Shown: positions 1 to 12,900 of the stretch, piece by piece
How the letters are laid out: each line of letters starts with the position of its first letter
Numbering within the stretch: the first letter of the stretch is position 1
Assembly: GCF_026151205.1 (NCBI RefSeq)
Contig: NC_087074.1
Span: 10,325,226 to 10,389,225, forward strand
Length of the DNA stretch: 64,000 nucleotides
From: Bolinopsis microptera
Taxonomy: Eukaryota > Ctenophora > Tentaculata > Lobata > Bolinopsidae
Direction: 5' to 3'
Notes under the pieces: generated by a model
The model's input: the letters and a program-made list of their open reading frames with translations, nothing else
Databases searched by the model: none
What the model was told of the DNA's origin: nothing
Program-made: the position numbers and the translations under genes

Positions 1-1290
<1,290 letters not shown>

Positions 1291-1339
1291 TTTCAACTAT
1301 CAGTAAAGGTCCGAATCATGTTGATGGGGTAAGCGGTAT

Positions 1340-1960
1340 AAAGAACGGTGAATAAAAAAGCGATTATAATCGCTAATAAGCGCTTTTCAATTCCGTTCCA
1401 GCCGGTATTAAAAAGAAGCGCTTATAAGCGCTTTTTTGTACAACCACGTTTAGAACCATGTTGATAGGAAAAACGGTAAAAAGCGGTGGAAAAGATAGAA
1501 AAAGCGGTAAAAAGCGGTAAAATAAAAAGCGACAATAAGCGACAAGGAGCGACAATTGGCGATAAAAAATCGCTTATAAGTGGTTTTTTAAAAAGCGCTC
1601 TGTAGTCGCTCTGTAGGCGCTTTCAAAAAGGCTAAATTGCAGTCAACGTATAATCGCTTATTTATCGCTTATAAACGGCGCTTATAAGCGCTTTTCTGAG
1701 TGGCCGCTTTTCCAGCGCTTATAATCGCTTTATTCTTGGAAATATCGCTTTCGAAGCGATTTAATCGATTAGAAACGACCAAAAAGCGATTATAAGCGCT
1801 AAAAAATAAGGTAATCGCTTTTAAAAATATTTACAGCAATTATAATCGGTTATGAGCGCTTTTATTTGAATCAATTATAATCGCTATAAAAGCGATTATA
1901 AACAGCCTAAACCGATTATAATCGCTAAATAAGCGCTCAGTAGGCGACAATGAGCGCTCA
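1340..1960. repeat. Dense field of GCGATTATAATCGC-type palindromes
   Basis: About 600 bp are filled with short perfect or near-perfect palindromes of the form GCG(A/C)TTATAA(T/G)CGC, often AAGCGCTTATAAGCGCTT, spaced tens of bases apart. Clear examples lie at 1360-1375, 1416-1433, 1677-1695, 1785-1800 and 1911-1926. GCGGTAAAAA direct repeats are interspersed near 1476-1520. The organisation resembles subterminal binding-site arrays of non-autonomous DNA transposons, but I could not define terminal repeats or a target duplication. Confidence 0.6.
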
Positions 1961-2093
1961 TAGTACAATTTTCTTTATGGAAACTTGCCCTAGATCCGTG
2001 GCACTGGTTCTCCTTTACGACTTTTGATACTTGACCAAAAGTCAAGTATTTGCCTTCTGGGGGAAATATTAGAATTTTTGAAGTGATATTATA

Positions 2094-2241
2094 AATGCCC
2101 AGAATATTATGAATATCTAACATAAAATGGTGGGAACTTATTATAAATACGCAGCATATTATGAATATCTAACATAAAATGGTGGGAACTTATTATAAAT
2201 ACGCAGCATATTATGAATATCTAACATAAAATGGTGGGAAC
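2094..2241. repeat. 52-bp tandem repeat, about 2.8 copies
   Basis: Three successive copies of a 52-bp unit containing TATTATGAATATCTAAC and ATAAAATGGTGGGAACTT. The common core starts near 2121, 2173 and 2225. The first copy differs slightly at its left end and the last is truncated. No coding potential is attributable to it. Confidence 0.9.
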
Positions 2242-2948
2242 TTGTTATGACAGTTTAGGATCGGGTCGAGGTTAGGTTGTAGCGACTGCTACAGTTAGAG
2301 AAATATGAGAGATCAGACATTAACATGAGAACGAAAATGGGCATTGAAACCCAACTTTCCTCTTAACGAAGATGCGATGAAATTTGGAACTTAACGTTTC
2401 ACAACTATACGGCAGTAGAGTTGTTTTACCCTAATTGTAGATGTCAAATATAATTAGAGTAGCATTATTGTATCGTAATTTTACATATTAAGTATAACAA
2501 GAGTATAATAATTTTGTTTTCTCCCTGGCGAAGTAGTCGATTTAAGTCAATAAGTCTGATATAATTATACTGACATAATTAATTATACCGTATAAAATGG
2601 GGGATTAATCCTGGCCGAACTGAGAAATACTGATCAGTAGTCACCAGATTTAGAACAGGCAATAAAACTCTAGTACCGACTGAAAATACAATCATTAATC
2701 GATTGTGAAAACTTGTTCAACTTACTGGCTGTCTATATTTCAACTAGCTTGTTTTCATCATGATAATGTGACAGGTTAAAAACAGGAGATGTCAGGAATA
2801 TTGGCTCATGATCAAATCTGTCCGGATCAACTTTATCAGGGTATTGTCATTAATACTACATGCAACTTGTCACTAATTATTAATATTTTAGTACAAGAGA
2901 CCAGTCAAGACACCAGGACAGTCAAATACGGGACCTGCAGTTGCAAAG

Positions 2949-4258
2949 ATGACCGATGTCACTGAAAATGGTAATATTTCAACCCAACTAAATATGTACA
3001 TTCATTTCAGTTCAGTACATGTTTTGTCCAGGAATTATTCTGCACAAATTTAATTGATTATTTTGTAACATTTTTCAACATGGCTAGGTCCTAATTTAAG
3101 TCCTAAGTTCTAATCGCAGGTCATACAATGTTGTCAATGGAAGAACAACGGATTCTTCAGTCACTGGAGCGACTCGATGCCAAACTTAAAGGTAAATTTG
3201 AACTCTAGTAATCGGTAATAGGCTGTCAAAGTTCAGTGTTTTCTTGTCAATCATGTTCTTATCACTTTATCAACTTTTTGGGCCTTAGAGGCTTAAGAGA
3301 TGGATAGAGATGGATATTGAGAGTTTAAAATTAACAGATCCAAAATCTAAATCGCCTTACTCAAATTTAGACTTTTTTCTCCTGCAGCTTTCACAACATT
3401 TCCGATCTGGTGTTTTGACCAATAGGCAATATCCAATCATGTCGAGATGCTTAGATCCGATTCTTGGTTTGGGGCAATGTTTGCCAACTGCTGATTTTAA
3501 TCACATAACATATAAATTCGATTGGAATTCTATTCGAGAACACGATGACAACAAAACCATGGGAACAGAAACTTACACCAGATTTTTGCCAAATTTGTTA
3601 CTGTTGTGATGACGCGCGGCAACATTTTAATGATTCAAAGCCTTTTTCCAGTAGTGTGTGTGGTGTAAAACAAGTGAATTGCGCGCGCGTTTCTTAATAT
3701 TTATAAATTCAAAATTTTGTCTGGCTGGCAACAATACCATTAATTATTTAAACTATTAATTATTTAAACGACAGCTTATCCTCCTGTTTAATCCTAAAAT
3801 GTGATTACTATCTGCTGAATGCTGAGCTGAAATTCTTTTAGATAACGGTGCGTACGAAGCAACTGAGCCCAAAACACAGATCGTCACCTTTTCATCGCCA
3901 ACATTAGAAGTTAGTTTGGAAATATTTTATCTGCTTTACTTACTGCTTTCTTTTGTAAATTGCACATCTTAAAGCTGAATCTTTGATTCATATCTATTTC
4001 ATGTTACATCAGATGCTACAATTCGCTATCTATACAATAGTCATAACAATTCTACTTGTTACTTGCTCGCTGCATTATACAACTTAATATATATATAACC
4101 GCACTGCCATTATGACGTATGTTATACTTGTACTTGCATATCAATCATCAGCATGACCGAAACTTTTTTCGTAGGTCTCAAGACCGCAGACGAGAAGTGA
4201 AACATACAAAAGACTCCTAAATAGGAAAACCAACGGGATTTCCTCCAAATACAGATGA
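2949..4258 (+). CDS. Small four-exon gene, 81-residue predicted protein of unknown function
   Basis: Exons read as 2949-2970, 3120-3191, 3842-3909 and 4175-4258. Each is flanked by GT donors (GTAATA, GTAAAT, GTTAGT) and AG acceptors (CGCAG, TTTTAG, CGTAG), and the phases 1, 1, 0 are mutually consistent. The joined frame runs from ATG to TGA without a stop. The start is the ATG at 2949, and a TTTTAG acceptor-like site lies about 60 bases upstream. The protein is hydrophilic. It begins with a short acidic stretch, then a likely amphipathic helix (SMEEQRILQSLERLDAKLK), and has a basic C-terminus (YKRLLNRKTNG). No signal peptide or membrane segment is visible. I do not recognise the family. The case rests on four matching splice junctions rather than homology. 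Intron 2 carries an open frame at 3310-3609 that I take as chance. Confidence 0.45.
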
Positions 4259-6733
4259 TTTGAACGATTAAGGAGGATACGAGTCACCGCACAACTCGAA
4301 AGTTTATTTAATCTTTACAGCTCGATCCTTTAGTCAAATATTTATCTAAAACAGTCTCCGACTTCCTCGCGAGTAAGAAGTAAAGGATTGAAGACATTCT
4401 TGGATCAGCAAAAGTTGTTATCCAGATCATCATCAAACTCGATTTTATTGTGGATTCGAAAGAGCGGTAAAAATGACTGCTAGAAAAAAAAGTTTACTAG
4501 TTTTTTTGCTAATATCTTGAGAAAGCTAAAGAAATAGATTACGACCAGTTCGAATCCATTTTGATTGTTTTAACTGTTTTTGTTAGTGCTGTGTTATATT
4601 ATTCTGTAGGCTCTAGAGATATAGGTAGATTTAGTAGATGTATTTATAAGATTAAGAAACATTCCGAGTGTAACTAGTGTAAATATTAAATGGTATGTTT
4701 TTGTATCAACCTCATACACTTGTTTTACTTTCAACAGGCAACAATCGAAACATAATTCACAGTATGACTTACATTTATCGTATATAAAATTAAAAATGTC
4801 AATAAAATCTTCCCTAAAATCCATTTATTTGCGTTTCGTTCAACAATCGAAGACATGCATATCAGGGGGGCGGCAAATTGTCGTTTGAATGTGGGACGAT
4901 TTTGGAAAACTTAACTAAAGTACTTACTCACTAAAAAGACACTTTTTTAATAGATTTTACCAACGTATTCTCTAAAATCAGTATATTAAAAAAATTGAAG
5001 GGGGAGGCAGCAAAATTTAGCGGCCCACGCCCGTCGCCCCACAGTTAGGTTTCGCTACTGCATGAATGCCGATGGTGCTGAAATGGTGTCTGGTTTTAAG
5101 ATAAAGAGACTGCTATTTTGAAAGCCGCAGCTCCTAATTTAAACTCAGAAGAAGTTTCATCAACGGTTCTTAAACTAAAGAGAGGTACCACCTGGTAGTG
5201 GTACAAAACGTCTGCGATATCTGATTATAATTCCTAAATTCCTGTCAGAGAAACTCGGCAAAACATCACAACGGTGGAGGTGTGACCTATTAAATATAGA
5301 ACCTATAGAAGCTCAAACTCTTTACAAGTTTGACGTCAGAAAAAGGCCGTCCGAATAGGTATTTATTTTGTCAAACTAGCCAAGATCATTTTTATAACGT
5401 GTTTTTTAAGTGATTCTCAATGTCTTGGCAATTAAAGACTTTGGTTGAAAGGTCTTAACCATTTTTTTTTGAAAAGTTTAAACTTGAAATTCCAGAAATA
5501 ATTAATACCTCTGTTTTACTATATAGTGCGAACATGCTACCAAGATTGGTCCATTTAATTGTCCAATTTTTAAATATCTGTCAAATAACAGTGCTTCATG
5601 GCTGCTTCATGGGTGGTGTATAAAGTCATATGAATACTGAATAGCCGGAACGGAGAGACTTGGCAGATAACTTGCAAGATGTCAAATACAAAGTTGTCTG
5701 AGTGCATTGTGCAATGACTGAGTGTTGTTCTTTGGTAAGTCATTTTTGGATTACTCTAAATTGGGAAGGATTGTGGGTGTCGTTTCTACAGAATTATTTC
5801 CTTTTTCATTCTATATATTATATAGAGAATGAAACAGTCATACATACACATAATCATATACACACAATATTGGTTCAATGTTGGCGACATCGATGTCACC
5901 ACAACACTCAACAGGAAAAGGAAACACGTCTTTAAGAATGAATTTAATCGATTACAAAACAACAAATTTAACAAGTCATAAATAACAAATAAAAACTACC
6001 CACGGCTACGTTAGAAACGATGTAATCGTAACAGAAATCCAGAACATCTCATCAGAGAAGCTAATTTTTCAATATGGGGTCGTTCACATATTACGTCATC
6101 ATTTTTTGGACAATTTTTGCCCCCCTTTCCCGTAATCAGTTTCACACATAGCTATTGTGTCAAAACTACACTAGTGTAATCATCTAGAAACATACTCACG
6201 TAATATTTGAACGACCCCTATCAATAAAAACCAACTGGTTCAATTTCACCTTTAGAATGGATACAAAATAAAAGAAAGCTAAGTCGATTAATTCCTCGAT
6301 ATAAACTGATAAACTGGTGAGACGATCCCGAAATAAATTGCACCACGACAGATATAATCTATAATACAACAATATAAATATCGTTTAATCGTTCGTGCCG
6401 AACGGTCAAAACCATCACTTCAACGTGTTAAAGGCTAGGCACCGCCCAACCCCACTGTTATTAGACCAAATAGAGCACCCACTATAGTTACCTCCTGGAT
6501 AGATATGCATTATTTCGAGCACCAAAATTAATATCATTAGTTCGTGAATTGTACGATAAAATCGAGCGGATATCTAGTAGTGTTGGATTGCATAATGCAT
6601 AAGAATGTGAATAAATGCAAGGCTTGAAATAGTGGCCTGGCTATTCAAAACATGATCAATCATGAACCAGAAACGTTAGGTAAAATGTAAATCTAAGCCT
6701 AAACTGGACGATTGGTCTGTTCTTGAAGCGTCC
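4259..6733. other. Intergenic stretch between the small gene and the CCP/VWD gene
   Basis: No gene could be supported. Several short open frames on either strand (for example 4594-4824 minus and 5702-5935 plus) lack domain signatures and splice context. Around 5180-5360 a plus-strand frame reads as a plausible peptide but is broken upstream, so it may be a decayed mobile element or an unrecognised exon. The converging 3' ends of the neighbouring plus and minus genes fall at the borders of this stretch. Confidence 0.4.
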
Positions 6734-6964
6734 TCAATTTTTCTCAGTCTGCCTAACGTCCGACATCTTCCTCATAAGAAGACGGTTAATGACTGATTTA
6801 GTTATCCAATCTTCCCATAGTCTGTATACTCAGAATCTTGTCTGATGCCTTCGCTCGGTATTACCTGCCGTTATCAACCAAATATAGCTGATCAGATTCG
6901 TTTGCCACATCAGTCCAGTTTCCCGGTAACAAGTCCATTGTGTATTTGTATTGATCTTTCCAAT
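6734..6964 (-). CDS. Last two exons of the CCP/VWD gene (C-terminal tail)
   Basis: Exon 6865-6964 follows a TTTGCAG acceptor and ends at a GTAATACC donor in phase 2. It encodes a non-cysteine segment with an NWT and an NES glycosylation sequon. A terminal exon 6734-6821 begins after a TATACAG acceptor in the required phase and encodes 28 residues, largely basic and helical-looking, before a TGA stop at 6734-6736. It contains no TIL cysteine pattern, which often follows C8 in this class of protein, and no membrane anchor. The terminal exon is supported only by phase and the absence of stops, so an alternative downstream exon remains possible. Confidence 0.5.
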
Positions 6965-9900
6965 CTGCAAATATAGGTATTTTCAAATAAAATCTGTGAG
7001 TGTGGAAACCGAAAGAAAGCCGAGAACTAAACTTTGTCCTGTTAAAAACGTATCCAGAATGGAGCCTCTTTATTTGAAACTTATAAACGTATAAACTTAA
7101 GCTGGTTATGTAAATGATGGAGTGACTGACCACAGGGGGTGCCACACCGCCAGTCCCTCATCTTTACACCTCCGTTCACACAAGTACTGGCTATCTCGGA
7201 CAGTACTGCACAGAAGGGCAGGTACAGGTCCCGTCTCCAGTCCACAAGACACACTTCTGACACACACTGCTCATACATAGAGTCTCCAGGTAACACCTAG
7301 AAACAAGCTACATTTACAAAATGATTTGCATCGATTGACTTGCCCCAAGCATGTCCAAGTAGAGTTGTCTAGTTAACAATAAATAGCATCTTTCTAACCT
7401 TGTGGCAAGAAGAGAAAGGTCCGGAAAGAAGTATACTGCACAAATCTTTAGCTTTAGAGTGGAGTTCCTGGTTGTTATGACATGGGGAGCGTGGGACTGA
7501 GACCACACCACACTTCTCTAATCCAGTCTGAGGGTGGGGAAATGGTTTCAAGTGTTGTATAATATTATGTTCATCAGTTGTGCATGGTTCATGATTAATA
7601 TTGAGAGAGATTCATAACTGGCACACACAGTTCAACACCAAATTAGCTATCAAGCTATCTCATTTGTAGATTAAGGGTATCAAATTAGACGACTTGGAAA
7701 ATCATTTGTATGATCTTACAAGAACTGAACAACCGAACAACAAGCCTACCTCATACGTCTGGACGAACGTCTCCACAGAGGGAGCTATCTTGGCAGCGAG
7801 CCAGATAAATAGATCATCATGTGGGTTGGAGTTGGGAGTCCCACACAGTCCGCACATCCTGTTAACTCCACCTCTCGGCTTCAGAATCTCAACTTGTAAC
7901 AGTCCGTCATACCTGTAGAGAGTGAACGTACAGATAGTGGTAACTCTGCTTTAAAGACAATACTTTTAAGACGTTTGTTTGTGGCAAATATATTTACTGC
8001 TTCTCCAAGTCTCTCTTTGATAATAGATTGAATTGCTCTACTTAACGTTTAACATTACTTTATAGCTTACAGTTACCAAACATCTACCTTGGTCCTTGAT
8101 ATAATTATACCTGAGTACGATGTCGAGGAGTCTGTGTTGTAGGTAGAGGTGAGTCTCAGTTCTGTACACAGTAGTGGAACCGAGTATTTTCTTTCTGTTA
8201 GGTGAAATGTAGTAAACCTGAAGTGAACAGTCAGTTAGGAAATTGTAAAGGGTAAAGTGGTAAAGTAATTATGTAATTATGTGTTTTCTCAAAAAATCAC
8301 ACAAAATACAGCTAGAATGGGAATGATAATTCCCTCCTCTCGTTGTGCAATACCAGCTAGTTTATGGCGTTCAGTATCTTACTAAGATCCAACTTATTGA
8401 ACTAATCGGACTAATTGGATGTTACCTGATCATCGAAGACAATACCCCAGCCCCTCTTAACGGTGATAGAATCAATACCCTTAAAAATAGTTGCTGATAA
8501 GATGCAAGAAGCAGAGCTAGTTTCACTGCATCTTCCCATCTCTCCGTAAATGAAGAAATCGTAATCCTGCGAGTGAAAGAGTAAAAATATCGCCACAATC
8601 TTATCAAGCGTCAAATTGGTATTCTGAGTAAGCAGAAAAAAGGAAATTGGAAGTGTAAAAATGAACTTTATTTAAAATAATATCTGACCCTGCAATCAGT
8701 AGCAAATATGTAGCTGCAACTAGACTGGAACTGGTAAGTCAAACCATCAAACGTTCTGACGAATTGTCCTCCGGATACCGAACACCTTTCGTACATTTCC
8801 AGAAAATTCAACATTGCTGAAGTTAAATTCAACAATTACACCCGGAAACGACCACTTTTAAGTCCCGAACTGGTCAGTACACATATACGTTAGAGGTCTT
8901 TTGTTAGATTAGCAACTACTAACCCAGACCTTATCATGAAACCAAAAAATTGATAACCATCTTTTGACAGAAATGTTTCACTTATATCAGCATAGCACGG
9001 CCAAAATAATAAAAATTCAGAAAGCTACCTTACAAGACATTTTTATAACGTACGAAATGCGACGGTTTTCCCGAAATTTCGCCATATTTTCGGACCGCCA
9101 AAATTTCGGTCGTCGTAATAGAATCCGTCGCATTATTTTTAGCTTATTCCAATAATTGTGGCTTCATCGATTCATTTTGTTCTTGAAAAGTTAGTGATAT
9201 GATGGTGGGACAAATAAACACAATATTCCATGATGAATTTAATGTCAAGTTATACGTTTTAAATTTACAATAAATTACATTTATGTGCTAACATAAACGT
9301 CTTATAGACTAAGTCAAGATAAACAATTTAATACCAAACTCAATAAGTGAAACTGAAAGATTCGAGCCGGACCCCTTAGAGGAAGATGAAGAAATCGATT
9401 TATAAGTTTCATTTTGTTTCAACATGATTTTACCGATTTTTAGAAAATTTTGAATTTCCTTTGTGTCAGAAAACAAAATGATGAAAAATACCCTTATTTT
9501 CTGTGACGTCCGAAATGTGACGGTTTTTGTTCAATTTCGCCATATTTTCGGACCGCCAAAATTTCGGTCGTCGCACATTGGTCCGCCACAAAAATGTCTT
9601 GTAAGGTACTTACCACTGTCTCTACGCGACAATGGAGTTCCTACTACAGGTCCTGTATAAACACCACCTTTGGTGGCCCTCTTACAGGACTTTGTCATTT
9701 TAGCAGGATACTCGCTCTTATCTGATGTCCTACTTGCAATATCTTCTTTTTCTGAGGATAGTGTAGAGCTATTGCAAATAAAGTTTCCACCAAATCGAGA
9801 ATAATCAATATAATATTAACACATACTGCAGAAATCTGTTGCAACACTCACCTGTCTTAATACAAGCCCCATATCCAGGCTCTACACCAGACTCTTTACA

Positions 9901-12900
9901 TCGCATCAAACCACTCCCCTCAAGATTGTAACCCTCGTTACACTGTACCCTCTGCGTTACACCCACACTTATATTGTAACTCCCTCCGTGGGGGACTGTA
10001 ACGCCACATTCCCACATCTCACATTCTCCTGGAGACGGCAAGAAAGTTAGCACTAGAGGTGTCAATATTGTATTCGCGACAAAAATGATAGAATTTGGAA
10101 ATAGTCAGTAGTTCTTGCCTTGCATCTTGGTCGACCTATCACGAACAACTCGTGGACTTGTCCACTTCTAGTTATTTACCCATGAACGCGCTGCCACATA
10201 TTTAAAGATCTACGTGTGAACTACCTACCAGGCATTCTATCAAAAAGGTTGTTGCCGAGACAGGTGATATGATGATTGCCACGGAGCTGGTAACCAGGGT
10301 GACAGTGTATCTGGAGTGTGGTGTTTTGTGGGATGTGCCCCCAAACTGAGGGGTAACCGCCCCTTATCTTCGGAGAAACACACACAGCACTCGTGTTATC
10401 TGCCAAATAGTTGTGTTGGAGCTTTGGGAAGGTTTGGGTGGTTATTGTGCAAATGAATTATTGTCGTATGTTAGACTGAGAGGAGTACTATAATTTCGAT
10501 GAACCCAACCTCAAAAAGTCCGTGTCATTATGTGACAAAATAAACACACATAACCTTTTTGTCTTATAATAAACTCACTAACCCTTAACACAGTTGCCGA
10601 GGACTCTATCTAGAGTTCCATTAACAAGGCAGGTAGCTATGGTAGAACCGTTTGAGAAATATTCCTTTTCACAGGACAAAATAACACTGATACCAGGTAA
10701 CATGTTCCCTTCAAAACTCGTCATTCCATTATTTTTCAAAGGAATTTCACACGTCACATTGGCTGGGAGAATAGAAGGAATAAGCTAGGTAGTACTTGAA
10801 ACTGAAGTATAATCTTGCAGCCACAATTATACACGATAGTGTCAATCTCTAAATTATGTTTTATACTACAATGACTGAATACTAGTACTACATAATATGG
10901 AAGACAATTCGTTTGAGAAGGTGCTGAGTATTCGTGAAATAATAGTTTTACTTACTCTGGATACATGAACCAAGACTGACATTGAATAGTTCAGTGCCCA
11001 TACACCGCACTGCATTGTTTCCAACGGGTAGAAAACCATCCTGGAAAGTTCAAATTAATGAAAGCATCAAATCCAGTAGTCGACTGTAGCGAAATTTATA
11101 ATTATCGATGGGAATTATTAGCGGAAATTTTTGTTACCAATTCAAAAAGTAAAGTGTACCCAAAAGAAAGTTGACTAATTACCACACAGGTAAGGGAGTA
11201 TTCGCGACCAGGAGACAGTCTGTAAGGAGACCGTGAGGTGGTGTTGTCCCGGGCTATGGAACAGAACCCGTAACTAGCACAACTACCTAGAGGTCTGTCA
11301 AGAGATCCTGGGGGGGGGGGGGGGGGGGGGGGTCAGTTATTATACCACAATAAAGTTTTCTGTGATTGAACAATTTTTGTCACAGCTAGTACAAAACATC
11401 AATGAATTAAGTTGAATCCAAACCTGTTGGAAGGCATTTAGCCGACTGATGACCGTTTGGTAACCCATAGTTACACGCCATAAACACGGTTTCCCCCTCC
11501 GGTACGAATCCCCTTGCTCCCGTGTATCCGTTATCGATTTCCGGTACTGGACACCGGATTGAACTGCGGCACTTTGGTGTGACCACATCATAAGTACCGT
11601 TCTCATGGCACTTCATTCTCTGTGTACCGACCAGGGTGTAGCCACGCTCACAGTACACGGAGACTATGCTACCTTCGTATATTGTTTTACGGAGATCGTA
11701 TGAGATCCTGATCCCTGAAATAATCATTTGCTTAACCTCTGGGAAAAGTTTGCACAACAACCATATTCAGTTGCACATAAACAAATTATGGAACTTAGAA
11801 ATGGAATTTAATTCTGACATCTGTATATTATTCTGTTTTACTTATAATTGAAAATCCACAGTCGCACTTACCAACTCTTGCCGGCTGGTAGATCTGAAGA
11901 TCAGCATTTTCAACAACAGGAGGCTGGCACACCCTCCTACACTCGCCAATAGTGTCGTTATAGAAACCTCCTTTTAAACACCTGACAGTTAGTTGCCCTA
12001 TTATCACGTGCTCTACCGGGCAGGTTAGGGTTATCATCGTGTCCTCTGTTATCCGACCTACTGGTCTTATCTCTCCTGTGGGGATTGTTCATCAACATTT
12101 TATAATCCACATTGTTGAATTGAAACAAGGAGAGTACTTATAAGCTTATACATGTGTTCTAATCCTTGTGTTCGTTATATTATGATGTTATATTACCCAT
12201 GATCTAATAACAAACTGATACAACTGGTCCAATGATCCAAGCTCTTACCCTTCCTCGGCTCTATCTCAGGACAGGTGAGATAAGAGCAGACCCCCAGGAT
12301 GTGAGCATAAGTTCCGTTAGGTCTGCACTCCGAGGTGAGGTTCCCTACCACTGTCCAGCCGTCCGGACATGCTAACACTATCTCCTCTCCCACCCTCACT
12401 CGCCCTGAAAGAAGGGTGTCAGACATACCCAATTCTATATCACGGAATTGCTTACTGCAATGCCTGGAGTAAAAGATATACAGAAATGTGACCGATTAGA
12501 CCCTGTAAATGAGTCAGTTTCACGTGTTAGTGTTACTTGTTAGATGGAAAAATAAATGCTACGTACCTGATGGTTTGATAATTCCTTCCTTCCCATAGCT
12601 CCCTCTATATTCCTCACAGTGCGTCCTATTAAGAGTCATATTCAACATTGCTACATTAGAGCTGGAGGCCGGATCGTAGGTCTGATAAGAAACTGTTCTA
12701 TCTAACTCAGCCTCTAGAACACAAGTACCCAGGGGGTAGTCAAACAACCCTATATCACCGCATCTGACGTAGTTGTTCCCCACCAGGTGATACGATTTGT
12801 TGCAGTGTATCTGGACGAATCTCCCTTCAGGAACGGATGGAAGTAGTGGGGTGGTGTACCCGTTAAGTGGCTGTCTCAGAGGACATCTGTTAAAAGTGGT

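Noticed and set aside
3310-3609. 99-residue plus-strand open frame
   Set aside because: It lies in an intron of the small spliced gene and has no recognisable domain or biased composition.
5180-5360. Plus-strand protein-like segment
   Set aside because: Broken upstream by stops and with no recognisable motif. It was too weak to list as a gene.
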